Source: Paenibacillus pinihumi DSM 23905 = JCM 16419 (GTDB taxonomy: Bacteria > Bacillota > Bacilli > Paenibacillales > Paenibacillaceae). From it: a stretch of 64,000 nt of DNA. This document shows positions 39,571 to 48,867 of this stretch, piece by piece (the first letter of the stretch is position 1; the number at the start of each line of letters is the position of its first letter). The DNA lies in contig NZ_AULX01000006.1 of NCBI RefSeq assembly GCF_000422505.1, positions 186,001 to 250,000 of the forward strand, read 5' to 3'. The position numbers and the translations under genes are program-made. Under the pieces are notes generated by a model. The model was not told the DNA's origin. It made no database searches and worked only from the letters and a program-made list of their open reading frames with translations.

Positions 39571-41040
39571 GTGGGGGTTAGCATTAAGATCAGTGCAATT
39601 TTCAATCTTGAGAAGAGCCAAAGAGAGCTTGATTTCATTGACATTGACATCGACAATGACTTGCCGTTATTTATTGATCCATATTTCTTATCGTACCGAA
39701 AAGACCCTTGGTCAATGTCAGCTCATCGAACGATTCACAGTTTTTTTCATCATGTAATAGGGTTGCTTGATTCAGGCTATAAAAAAGAAGCAAGAATTTT
39801 GTTTGAGAATCTTAGTGAGCCAAATGAGACTTGCCTTGGAGTATCATCTAATGGACCAAGGGGCAGAGGTGTTGGAACAGACGAGGCAACTAAAATATTT
39901 GATAGCTTAATGAATAGTAGAGCTATAGAATCAGGGCTTATAGGACATTTTGAAGATTTTGTTCTATTTGTAGATGGGGTAGGAAAAGATAAAATATCCG
40001 ATTTAACAACTAATCTTATACGCAAACATCTTATGAAGTATACCCAATCCCAGTGTAAGCTTCATGGAATTGGTTTGACAAAAGAAGTACCTTCAGGATA
40101 CTACTGGAACGATACTGAATTGAGGTGGGGTTCTCATCTAACAGATATGCTTGTGATTAATGAGAGAGTAATATTACTCGTCCCTAAAAGCGCTGTAACA
40201 TTCAGTTATTATTACACTCCAGAAAAATACTGCCAACACTTTGTCCTTAACTTTCTTCAGCATGAACATGTTCGTCTTAACTCTTCACTAGTGAGAATTA
40301 AAAAACGGAAGAAAGGACCTGATTTAATACTCCCACCTTATAAAAAGACACTCATTAAATTGGAAGAACCGTTTCGCAAGGAATATCTTCGTGATTTTAC
40401 AAAAAAGCATCCTACTGTATTTAGTGAATTCAGACAGAAAGCTAAAGACCAAATGCAACCATTAACTAATGAACAGTTGGATGGTGAAGTAGAGGTTAAC
40501 GATTTTGTTGACTATTTGACAGATAGACTTATGAATATAGAAACTGGATCTGGAAAACAAGCAACAAGATATCACCGACATATTGTTGGAATCATAGAGT
40601 TCCTATTTTATCCCAATCTTACTCGACCTGTAATTGAGGATGATATCCACGACGGTAGAAAACGTATAGACATTTCTTTTGACAACTCAGCCACCAAAGG
40701 ATTCTTTTACCAGCTTCACGATATCAAGAAGATACCGAGTCAATATGTTGTAATTGAATGTAAAAATTATGCTTCTGAAGTAGCAAACCCTGAGTTAGAT
40801 CAGCTTTCTGGTCGATTCTCCCCTAATAGAGGTATGTTTGGAATTATTACTTGTAGAAAGATAGACAATATGGAGCTATTCCTCAAAAGATGTAATGATA
40901 CATACAAGGATGGCAGAGGAGCAATTATTCCAATTACTGACGACGATCTTATCTCCCTACTTAATTCGATTAAAGAGAACAACAAAAATTTTATTGAAGA
41001 GTTTCTAGCAGATCGATTACGGAAAGTTATTATGAATTAA
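39571..41040 (+). CDS. PD-(D/E)XK nuclease-like protein in defence island
   Basis: Product of 489 aa. The only enzymatic motif seen is near the C terminus: GRKRIDISF (Asp, about residue 366) and YVVIECKNY (Glu-x-Lys, about residue 396), the core of PD-(D/E)XK nucleases; QLSGRFSPNRGMFGIITCRK could supply the following helix. The N-terminal 300 residues are unassigned. Initiation is odd: the start taken is GTG, only two codons before the conserved-looking SIKISAIF, and its own site is weak. It is divergent from mcrB with a 267-bp AT-rich gap and stands alone. It could be an accessory of McrBC or a separate defence gene. Confidence 0.7.
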   Translation: MGVSIKISAIFNLEKSQRELDFIDIDIDNDLPLFIDPYFLSYRKDPWSMSAHRTIHSFFHHVIGLLDSGYKKEARILFENLSEPNETCLGVSSNGPRGRGVGTDEATKIFDSLMNSRAIESGLIGHFEDFVLFVDGVGKDKISDLTTNLIRKHLMKYTQSQCKLHGIGLTKEVPSGYYWNDTELRWGSHLTDMLVINERVILLVPKSAVTFSYYYTPEKYCQHFVLNFLQHEHVRLNSSLVRIKKRKKGPDLILPPYKKTLIKLEEPFRKEYLRDFTKKHPTVFSEFRQKAKDQMQPLTNEQLDGEVEVNDFVDYLTDRLMNIETGSGKQATRYHRHIVGIIEFLFYPNLTRPVIEDDIHDGRKRIDISFDNSATKGFFYQLHDIKKIPSQYVVIECKNYASEVANPELDQLSGRFSPNRGMFGIITCRKIDNMELFLKRCNDTYKDGRGAIIPITDDDLISLLNSIKENNKNFIEEFLADRLRKVIMN

Positions 41041-41518
41041 TAGCCTAATAATTTTTGTAACCATCTTTTCTCTCACATCTAAACAACATCAAATACAATA
41101 CTTTATAAAGCGAGTGTGGAGTAGATCGGGTAACTCAGCGTAGCGAAGAGGTTTCACATTAATCTAGTAATTGCTATTGTTATGGTGCTCAACTGCTCCA
41201 CTTCGTTGTAATCTTTTAGATTAATTTGACGCGCCCTTAATAAATTGACTTTAGTAGATAACTAGACATATCTCTTTTTTAAGTGAATATATAAAATTGA
41301 GTTATTATACTTATAATTTATTTAATAATATAATAATTTTCATATTTTTCATGAAACATTTTATAAAAGATATTGTAATAATAAACTTATTCCTCAGCTA
41401 ATTATTAATACTTAATCTCAATCAGGAGAGTTAAAATAAAACAGAAATCCAAAGGGAACCATACGCATGCATATGAACGCTTTTTCGATTACTATTATAG
41501 AAAGGTAGGCAATTTTTA
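41041..41518. other. AT-rich intergenic region without recognised gene
   Basis: No reading frame of interest, RNA or mobile element was seen. GTGGAGTAG near 41115 and CTGCTCCAC near 41190 form a loose inverted repeat. The last 250 bp are extremely AT-rich and likely hold the promoter of the following membrane protein. Confidence 0.5.
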
Positions 41519-42007
41519 ATGGAAACTTTAACATTGGTTTTTCTAGCTATTATAATAATATTAATAATAGCTATCCCCGTAAGAGAATGGATTAGCTATT
41601 ATTCTTTTATTAATGATATTTACTACAACGTAATGAAGGGGTCAAGAAGAAAAAAGAAATTCCGGAATATAGATATCATAGTGATATATGATGAATACAA
41701 AAGTTTGCCTGATAAAGACTTTAAAATTGCAAAATTAAAACTGCGCTCATTTGCAAAAGATAATTTTGTTCAGTCTTTCGTCGGAATACTTTTAGTAATA
41801 ATCACAATTATGGTTTCCTTAATTAGTATTTTAAGTTCAATGACAAAAACAACAGTCAAAGATATATATGGTATAGGTTTATTAGCTATTTTAATTGGAG
41901 CTTTATTAGTAGTTTATACTTTTCATATCTATTTTGAGAATGATAAAAATAAGATTTTAAAAGCACACCTTGCTGCTGTAAACGAGATAGAAAGGGAACG
42001 GCCATAG
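41519..42007 (+). CDS. hypothetical membrane protein of the defence island
   Basis: Product of 162 aa with three hydrophobic segments: residues about 3-25, 85-108 and 120-142. A basic cytoplasmic loop (MKGSRRKKKFRN) follows the first. Start ATG follows AAAGGTAGG. Codon use is strongly AT-biased like its neighbours, unlike the sugar operon. No family recognised. Membrane proteins in such islands are often effectors that damage the envelope on infection, but that is context only. Confidence 0.6.
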   Translation: METLTLVFLAIIIILIIAIPVREWISYYSFINDIYYNVMKGSRRKKKFRNIDIIVIYDEYKSLPDKDFKIAKLKLRSFAKDNFVQSFVGILLVIITIMVSLISILSSMTKTTVKDIYGIGLLAILIGALLVVYTFHIYFENDKNKILKAHLAAVNEIERERP

Positions 42008-42570
42008 CTCAACTCTTTACAACTTAAAATTAAGTTAGAATACTTCAAACAGTTTGGTCATTACATTAAAATTAATAATGTGGATGAACTTACTCTCTCT
42101 CATAAGCATATGACGATGATGCAATCGACTCGAGTAATTTTGTTGAGTAATCATGACTTTTTACTAAACAGAATGAGAATCCAAACAACCAATTATCATT
42201 ACTCGTCAAAATATAAGATTTTTTTATCATAAAAAGTTATTATGCCCACCTTCAAATTCGGAGACAACATATTTTCGAGTTACAAAACAATGTACTTGTT
42301 TAGTCGCCCTAAATATACCAAACGATAAACCTTACTTCTAATATTTAATAATTGCAACTATAACGGTCAGTTTGCTTTTTGTTCTACTATTTATGATATA
42401 GTTCGCTATATCATAATCATTATAAAAACGCCAAAAAGAATATTAATATCAGCCCGAGCTTCGAGGTTATTATGTAGTGTTTTGTATAAGAAAATATTTA
42501 AAATATGTTAATTCGAGTTATCATCGCGAGCAGGTGAATGTGGCTACTTCTGTTAAGGGGGTAAACTTTT
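42008..42570. other. AT-rich intergenic region without recognised gene
   Basis: About 560 bp with no supported reading frame. GATATAGTTCGCTATATC near 42398 is a palindrome that could be an operator for the following gene. Otherwise nothing was seen. Confidence 0.45.
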
Positions 42571-43725
42571 ATGGAACATGAGAGATTTGGATTAACATTA
42601 ACTAGAACAGTTAATGAAATATTCGACCCTTGGGAACTTTCTAACTTTATTAATAATTTCGGAAACGAATACTATAAGTTAGACTTATTAAGAAATATCT
42701 CGAAAGAGTTACAAAATGGAGTATCACCTAGAGAGCTTATAATTTTAAATAATCCTATTAAAAGAAGATACTTCAACTATGAATATGTTGATTTATTAAA
42801 AAATAATCAATTTGTTGATTTTCAGTCTATTGGATACCCTATAAGTTTATATCCTAATAAAAAGATATTAAAAATATCAATGCTCATTAGATTGTACAAG
42901 AGATTAAACGCAATACTTACACGTAATATCTCTTCCATCATTTTATTTCAATCATTTAACTTATTAAGTGATTCTTTTACTGATGCTCTTGATGAAATGA
43001 CATCTGCAGCAATTAGAAATTTACCAAAAACTGCTACTGGAACATTAAAGAACAATATTTTGAATCAAAAAAAGGAATTAGAAAGTGAATTTAACGAATT
43101 TCTTAAATATGAACTTGACATAGATGAGTATATTACTAAATTAAAAAAAGATAGTAATAATACTTCGCTAGAGAAGTATCCATTATACTTTAATAGTTTT
43201 TTTGAAACTTTTAATAAAATTCAGAAGCCATTAATTGGAGTTTATTTAGAAGAAAAAAATAAAGTTAAAATTCTCTGCTCCAATCATTTAAAAAAAAGAA
43301 AAGAAACGTTACCTGAACTCGACTTTAAAAGCTTCGGACATAGCAGTCCTTCTTACTTTGATATTTTACCTAATGTGGCTCAAGTAGGAAAAACTATTTA
43401 TGACGCAACTCAAGAGCAAAAGGTAAGGAAAGAACAAATTAGAACAGAACAACTTACTCAAGAATATTTAATTGAAAAAATTGAAACCGAAAAAATTAAA
43501 AGAAAGTATCTTGAAGAACAAATAAAAAATCTGCAACAAAAAAATTCAACTCAAAACAATGAAATAATTACAATCGATCAAGAAACTATTAATATTCCTA
43601 TTACGAAAGTTAAAATTCAAGCTTTTGGCGCATACAATCAGCAGACGCGAAGCATGAACGATTTATTAAGAAGAAACAAGCTTGTTGTAAGTAAATATGA
43701 AAGTAGAGTTGATCAAAAAGCTTAG
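42571..43725 (+). CDS. orphan coiled-coil protein of the defence island
   Basis: Product of 384 aa, start ATG after AAGGGGG. No signal peptide, no clear membrane segment. The first 270 residues form a compact Asn/Lys/Ile-rich domain without a motif I recognise. Residues about 285-335 are a charged coiled coil (EQKVRKEQIRTEQLTQEYLIEKIETEKIKRKYLEEQ), followed by a Gln/Asn-rich tail. Very low GC. It ends convergently with the Gabija-like pair at a long inverted repeat. Function unknown; a structural or sensing role is possible. Confidence 0.6.
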   Translation: MEHERFGLTLTRTVNEIFDPWELSNFINNFGNEYYKLDLLRNISKELQNGVSPRELIILNNPIKRRYFNYEYVDLLKNNQFVDFQSIGYPISLYPNKKILKISMLIRLYKRLNAILTRNISSIILFQSFNLLSDSFTDALDEMTSAAIRNLPKTATGTLKNNILNQKKELESEFNEFLKYELDIDEYITKLKKDSNNTSLEKYPLYFNSFFETFNKIQKPLIGVYLEEKNKVKILCSNHLKKRKETLPELDFKSFGHSSPSYFDILPNVAQVGKTIYDATQEQKVRKEQIRTEQLTQEYLIEKIETEKIKRKYLEEQIKNLQQKNSTQNNEIITIDQETINIPITKVKIQAFGAYNQQTRSMNDLLRRNKLVVSKYESRVDQKA

Positions 43726-43766
43726 TTCCAAAAAAAGAAAGGTTATCCGCCCCTCTTTGCTATTTT

Positions 43767-43830
43767 GATATGCTCACCTTTAAATATACAGGTGAAATAA
43801 TTAAACCTGTTGTATAAAGGCGAGCATATC
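43767..43830. terminator. long inverted repeat between convergent genes
   Basis: GATATGCTC pairs with GAGCATATC at the ends; inside, CCTTTA/TAAAGG and ACAGGT/ACCTGT continue the stem with small bulges, leaving a loop of about 11 nt. The 64-nt structure lies between the orphan coiled-coil gene and the helicase gene and probably terminates both. Confidence 0.65.
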
Positions 43831-43878
43831 AGTAAAAGATAATCTCTTATATTATTTGTGATTTAATTCTCAATTTGT

Positions 43879-45834
43879 TTATTCCACGATTACAAATCCT
43901 GTCTCATTAAACTTCTTCATTAGTTGAGAAGAAAATTCTTCAATTTTAGTTTTGTCGATAAATACTGACAAATTCTGGCGTGCACGGGAGCAACCAACAT
44001 AAAACAAACGATAGGCACTTAATGAACCATACACTTGGCTTTCTTTAAAACACATTTTTGCCGTTCTAACAATAGAGTTTTTTAAATAAGCTTTATACTC
44101 ACTCTCGCATAAATTTTTAAAATAATCGTTATTTTCGAAGTGTTTAAGTAGATGATTAACTCTTGATTTTAAGTATCCCTGATGTTCTTTATGCAAGGCA
44201 CTATTAATTTCAGTTAATTTAAACCCTAAGTAAGAAATTGTCTCATTTATCCACTCAACATATTCATAATAAAAGGATTCAAAATCATCAAGTGACACTT
44301 CCATACTACTCCACATTTTAAAGAACCGATACATATGAACTAATGGCTTGTTATTATTATCCTCCGCTATAAAAAAAACTGTGTCATGACTCTCTCCCTT
44401 TACGCCATGTTGTGTTGATACATTTGGGGTTTTTAAATATTGAGCAAGAAACCTAAACTCTTCTAGTTTGACATCTAAAACTAAAGAGTAGTCTTCGTCG
44501 TCAATAATAGAGCTTATATACTCTGGTCTACCCAGTTCAGTTTCCAAAAAAACATTTAATACTGATTTTATGCTATATACCCTTTCAGTATCACTATATA
44601 CCTCCGAAATTTTTTGCAAAAATTTATTCAGTCTACGCTTATCTTCATGTTTTTTCACTGTAAATACGCTATCATTAAATATTTTAGGATTTCGTTTGAA
44701 CAACTGAACGATATTCCCTAGACTCTTCAAACTATAATCCTCAGCAATTTGGTTAACCATGAATAATAATTTAACTAAACTATCTGGATTATCCTGCGAA
44801 TCATTAATAAGCACATCAACAGCGCTATATTGTTGTATAAATGAATATCGTTCCATGTTGTTGTACTTTCTATAAAGATCCCCTGCTCCAATAGCGTCAA
44901 ATCGTTTTTGATTAAGCAAGAACAATAATAATGCATCAGGGTAATTCTGTTTTTCTAACTTAAGCTTCTCGGAAACATCATCACATAACACAATTCTAGG
45001 CAAGTGATCAACTGCTATATTTAAGTTTTTCTCTGTAGGCTCTTGCTTATACAAATTATTATTATACAATTTGTTTAAGATATTAATAACTGCAGGTACT
45101 GATCTATAATTAGTAGTCAATTTAATTGATTGGTTTAGAGTTAACAATTTATCCTCGAATGATCCATCGTAGTTCATATATATTTGTTGCATTTTATCAC
45201 CCAGAAAATATAGCTCTGTAGATGTGGCGTGAACTGCTTGATAAAATAATTTTAATACATTTGCAGACGAGTCTTGATACTCATCAATAAATATAAGTTG
45301 ATATTTTTTTGTCAATCTCCTGTTAATTACAGGAAATTTTTTGAAAACCAATTTAGAGAACGTTATTAAATCATCATGAGATAAACCACCATAATATAGA
45401 GAGTTAAATTGAGACTCATTGTAGTAAATCGACTTAAGATTGGCCTTAATCAAATCAAATGACAAATCACCGTTTTTCTCAATGTACCTTTCATTACTTC
45501 TGGTTATTCTTTCATCTTCATTTTCATTGGAAATTCTCCTCATTATTTCGGATCCATATATTTCAAAGTACAAATTGATTATCTGTTCGTGTGAAAAATA
45601 AATTTTTAAAAAATTGTGCAAAAAAGAATGAATTGTTGAAAAACAAACTTTTTTACTATCCATATCCTTGCCTAATTCTTCTGCAGCCCTGTTTGTGTAT
45701 GTTATACAAAGAATATTGTCATTGGGGTATTTAACCAGGTGTTTAAAAATCATTGATTTAATTGTTGTTGTCTTCCCACTACCGGCCGGGGCATTAACTA
45801 GATAGATGTTTTTTTCTACTATTTCTTCAGCCAC
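43879..45834 (-). CDS. gajB: Gabija-like UvrD/PcrA-type helicase
   Basis: Product of 651 aa of superfamily 1A. Motif I NAPAGSGKTTTIKSMI (residue about 14), motif Ia LCITYTNRAAEELG, motif II LIFIDEYQDSS (about 185), GDKMQQIY, motif IV LTTNYRSVPAVI, GVKGESHDTVFF and motif VI LFYVGCSRARQNLSVF. Start is GTG behind GAGGAGGGG inside the end of the nuclease gene (16-nt overlap). In Gabija defence, GajB is a DNA-terminus-sensing helicase that works with GajA. This copy is longer than the published GajB I know of, so class 2 OLD-helicase pair is a safer description. Confidence 0.82.
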   Translation of the reverse strand: MAEEIVEKNIYLVNAPAGSGKTTTIKSMIFKHLVKYPNDNILCITYTNRAAEELGKDMDSKKVCFSTIHSFLHNFLKIYFSHEQIINLYFEIYGSEIMRRISNENEDERITRSNERYIEKNGDLSFDLIKANLKSIYYNESQFNSLYYGGLSHDDLITFSKLVFKKFPVINRRLTKKYQLIFIDEYQDSSANVLKLFYQAVHATSTELYFLGDKMQQIYMNYDGSFEDKLLTLNQSIKLTTNYRSVPAVINILNKLYNNNLYKQEPTEKNLNIAVDHLPRIVLCDDVSEKLKLEKQNYPDALLLFLLNQKRFDAIGAGDLYRKYNNMERYSFIQQYSAVDVLINDSQDNPDSLVKLLFMVNQIAEDYSLKSLGNIVQLFKRNPKIFNDSVFTVKKHEDKRRLNKFLQKISEVYSDTERVYSIKSVLNVFLETELGRPEYISSIIDDEDYSLVLDVKLEEFRFLAQYLKTPNVSTQHGVKGESHDTVFFIAEDNNNKPLVHMYRFFKMWSSMEVSLDDFESFYYEYVEWINETISYLGFKLTEINSALHKEHQGYLKSRVNHLLKHFENNDYFKNLCESEYKAYLKNSIVRTAKMCFKESQVYGSLSAYRLFYVGCSRARQNLSVFIDKTKIEEFSSQLMKKFNETGFVIVE

Positions 45835-47894
45835 GCCAGCCCCTCCTCAATATAATCTGGCAGCATAATTTTAGTTAAATTATTTAGAATTACGGAGTAC
45901 ATAAAATCTGTTTTTCCTTTTGAAGTATGCTCAACAATGTCTCTAATTGTATATTGTCCCGCTTCTTGAGGAATAGTAAACTTCAACTTATCATCATTTC
46001 TTAATTTGATCCAATCTTCCCGGCTTTTTTCCTCAAATGCTGTTATTTTATAATACTTAGCAAGCATAGCTTCCTCTAAGGTACGAGCAAAGCTGTCCTT
46101 TTCCCCTTGATAATTTAGATATGCACAGCCCTTAAATAATATGTTCCCCTCATTCTTTTTCCACTCATACAAGTCTGCTACAGTTGGTTTGGTTTCTGGA
46201 TGTGTTATCTCGTAAAAATTATTAATTGTGGCATTTGTTGTTCCTGAAGCTCTTATATGGCTTTCTGTTTTTGACGTTTTATTATAATCAAGATCTGTCA
46301 ATATAAGTGTTTTTATTCCCATAAACTCTATGAGCGTTCTATAGTTGTGAGCATATGCTCCCCCAACTTGAACAAATGCAATATAAAGTTGGTTTAATAC
46401 TGTAAAATCATCCAACGAAAAAAGTTTTCTAATCAGCATTCTTTCTGTGTCACCTTCATAAATAATGACTCTATCGGCAAAAACTATATCAGAGAAGCCG
46501 ATTTCATAAAACCAATCATAGAAATTATCAAGTACAGGGTCTTGACTTACACTTTCTTTAAAAGATGAGAAATCAAAAATATTGCTTATGAACGGAGTTA
46601 TTGGTCTTGTCACTCTAAGATTCTTCATCTCAGTTACTCTGACCATCTCGCTAGAATGAGTGGTTATTAACCCCTGGATCTTTTTTTCTTGATAGTATTT
46701 TTTCAGAAATTTCCCAAAAACATTTTGCATTTGTGGATGCATGTGTGACTCAGGTTCTTCAATAATAAAAATGTTAACCAACAATGGGTCGATATTCCGC
46801 TTGTACCTTTCAAGCTGCAAGAGAATAAATATCATATTACTGTATCCCAATCCTTGCGATGTTTCGTTAAGGTAATGCCCTTGAAGATCATACTTAGCGT
46901 GAGTAATTTGGTTTATAAGAGAGCTAATCGTTTCCTCCGATATCTCTAAATCAAGCATTATGCTTCCTGTATTTCCCCCATTAGCCTGTGCTATTGATGA
47001 AATTGTTTCGGTAAGTCCATCAACTGAAACCTTTCTTACAATGTCTGTTATTCCTAGTTCTTCAATTGGTTGAAGTATCTTATCTGGTAATGCTCCTAGA
47101 AATGCTTTCCATGCATCATCATGATGTGCAAGATCAAGCACATTTTTACTAATGCTTTTTGATTGACCTGTATTCTGATCCTCTAATGGTCTCCCCGCAT
47201 AAATATTGTATAAATTGAATAACTTACGAAAATGTGAAAGTTCCATCTCATTTTTATTTTGAAATTGCATATCAGAAAAATAACACTTCTCAACAATACT
47301 AGAAACGTATGTACCTAATATTTTTTCTTTAAAGAATCCAATCTTTGTAATTTGATCCCTATCTTCAGAGAGCTTTTCATATCTGCTTCTCAACTTTTCG
47401 AAGTCCTTGTCCAGTGACTGGCTAAAAGTAGTAGAAGTAACCTCAAATGAGTATTCAAAATATATAGAACATTGGTCAGGATCAAAATCCATTATATAAT
47501 CAGCAAAATTTCTTATATCTTCATCGACTTCATAATCAATCCTTATTTGAACTACTGTGGGTGAAATAAGAAGTTTCTCTTTCCCCGGAATTACATCTAA
47601 ATAAAAAAGATCATTTACTATTGCTTGAATCGTCTTCTCTCTATCTTCATTTTTTTCGAAATGATTAATAAACATAGAATAAGCCTGATCAACCCATTCT
47701 TTTGAGAGTGTCACAGGTATATCAGAAACACAATATTCCGTTTTCGCCGTATTTAGGATATTTTCAAAAAGCTCAATTAAGGATGTTTTTCCACTATTAT
47801 TAGCACCAGCCAACAAAGTGACATCATCAGCCAATGATAGCGATGTCTCTAAGAATCTTCTGTAATTTCGAATCGAAACTTTTTTTAGCTTCAC
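45819..47894 (-). CDS. gajA: Gabija-like OLD-family ATPase/TOPRIM nuclease
   Basis: Product of 691 aa from GTG, chosen because GGGGGGA lies 6 nt upstream; an ATG 21 bp earlier lacks a site. The N-terminal ABC-type ATPase has Walker A AGANNSGKTSLIE near residue 33, Walker B FIIEEPESHMHPQMQ near 378 and TTHSSEM behind it. The TOPRIM nuclease domain follows with VIIYEGDTERMLI (Glu, about 481) and TLILTDLDYNKTS (D-x-D, about 531). OLD nucleases nick DNA in a metal-dependent manner and are held in check by nucleotides (GajA literature). Coupled to the helicase gene. Confidence 0.85.
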   Translation of the reverse strand: MKLKKVSIRNYRRFLETSLSLADDVTLLAGANNSGKTSLIELFENILNTAKTEYCVSDIPVTLSKEWVDQAYSMFINHFEKNEDREKTIQAIVNDLFYLDVIPGKEKLLISPTVVQIRIDYEVDEDIRNFADYIMDFDPDQCSIYFEYSFEVTSTTFSQSLDKDFEKLRSRYEKLSEDRDQITKIGFFKEKILGTYVSSIVEKCYFSDMQFQNKNEMELSHFRKLFNLYNIYAGRPLEDQNTGQSKSISKNVLDLAHHDDAWKAFLGALPDKILQPIEELGITDIVRKVSVDGLTETISSIAQANGGNTGSIMLDLEISEETISSLINQITHAKYDLQGHYLNETSQGLGYSNMIFILLQLERYKRNIDPLLVNIFIIEEPESHMHPQMQNVFGKFLKKYYQEKKIQGLITTHSSEMVRVTEMKNLRVTRPITPFISNIFDFSSFKESVSQDPVLDNFYDWFYEIGFSDIVFADRVIIYEGDTERMLIRKLFSLDDFTVLNQLYIAFVQVGGAYAHNYRTLIEFMGIKTLILTDLDYNKTSKTESHIRASGTTNATINNFYEITHPETKPTVADLYEWKKNEGNILFKGCAYLNYQGEKDSFARTLEEAMLAKYYKITAFEEKSREDWIKLRNDDKLKFTIPQEAGQYTIRDIVEHTSKGKTDFMYSVILNNLTKIMLPDYIEEGLAWLKK

Positions 47895-47947
47895 AAAAAA
47901 TCCCCCCGTAGACATGGAATAATGTTGCTCTTAGTTAAAAGCTACTA

Positions 47948-48208
47948 CATGTCTATAGTACCATACAGTCGTGAAAATATTGGAATAAATATTCGGATTT
48001 TGTCTTTAAATGAAACAAAAAACGTCCTACAAAGGACGCTCTCTTGGAAGTTCTATTTCATAAGTATTGGCTCTTATTCACTATCCACCGACATGTCTAC
48101 ACACTCGACGTCAAAACCAAGGTCCGGCACACCCGAAACCTCAATCTTGTCCTTCAGCACCTTTTTTTAAAATCACTGCCATCCTTTGTGAAGGTCATAA
48201 AACCCGCA
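47948..48208. repeat. diverged direct repeat, copy 1 (partner at 52.29 kb)
   Basis: Sequence from TAGTACCATACAGTCGTG to AAGGTCATAAAACCCG recurs at 52290-52589 in the same orientation with many substitutions and indels. On the minus strand both copies can read VLKDKI-VS-VPDLGF-VE followed by a stop, so the repeat probably includes the end of an old gene I cannot name. Copy 1 leads directly into a methyltransferase relic. Confidence 0.75.
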
Positions 48209-48230
48209 AAGTTTTGAAAACAAAGGATTT

Positions 48231-48566
48231 CTATGTATTTATTCGTTGCATCACTGCCACACTCTCCACATGCACCGTCCAAGGAGATATATCTACCGGT
48301 TGCACTTCCACCGTCTTATACCAGTCCTTCCAGCAATCTCAAATCCCTAGCTAACGTAGACGGGTTACAGCTCACATACAAGGGTCACAACCCTTGCGCG
48401 GCGGGTCGACAATGAAAGACGTCGGTGACAATGCCCTCCTCGCACCAGCGTGGAATGACAACCTCAGCTGGCCCTTGTTTTAGACTCTACATTCGTAATG
48501 CCGTTCAGCTCCGCGTTGCGCTCGGCATCCTAAATCGCTCTGCACAACAATCTCAACACCATTTTA
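48231..48566 (-). pseudogene. rlmD: decayed RlmCD-type rRNA methyltransferase, 3' part
   Basis: On the minus strand, pieces of the C-terminal catalytic domain of the TrmA/RumA family are readable in shifting frames: VEVQPVDISPWTVHVESVAVMQRINT and stop, and matches to the better preserved gene at 63.1-63.5 kb over DNA such as CACAACCCTTGCGCGGCGGGTCGAC. Deletions and frameshifts are numerous. The end differs from the other relics (WTVHVESVAV against [11 protein letters not shown]), so it descends from a different paralogue. Confidence 0.7.
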
Positions 48567-48867
48567 ACCGATTCTGTAGGACTCAAGAAATGCTTCCTCA
48601 ATTACGTTTTCAATTAAATCCTCGCTATGAGGACAACACTTCTTTCCCTTCTTGGTTTCAGTTCAGGCAATTTTGACCTCAATTTGGGCCAATAGCGCTA
48701 CTTGAAAATGATTAAAAAATTGGATGAGCGACCAATGGATTGAGAAACCTGACAGTTAAAACAAAAGCCCAATCTCCACTTTACGCAAGCCTTGCATGAC
48801 GAAATTACCATAAGCAAAGACAGCTCCTACAACAATAATTGTCTTTTTTGTGCACTTAAGCCCCTTC
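48567..48867. other. gene-poor degenerate region
   Basis: No intact gene. On the minus strand a short piece VGAVFAYGNFVMQGLRKVEIGLL is readable near 48790-48840 and may be a relic of a membrane protein, but I cannot assign it. Nothing else was recognised. Confidence 0.35.
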
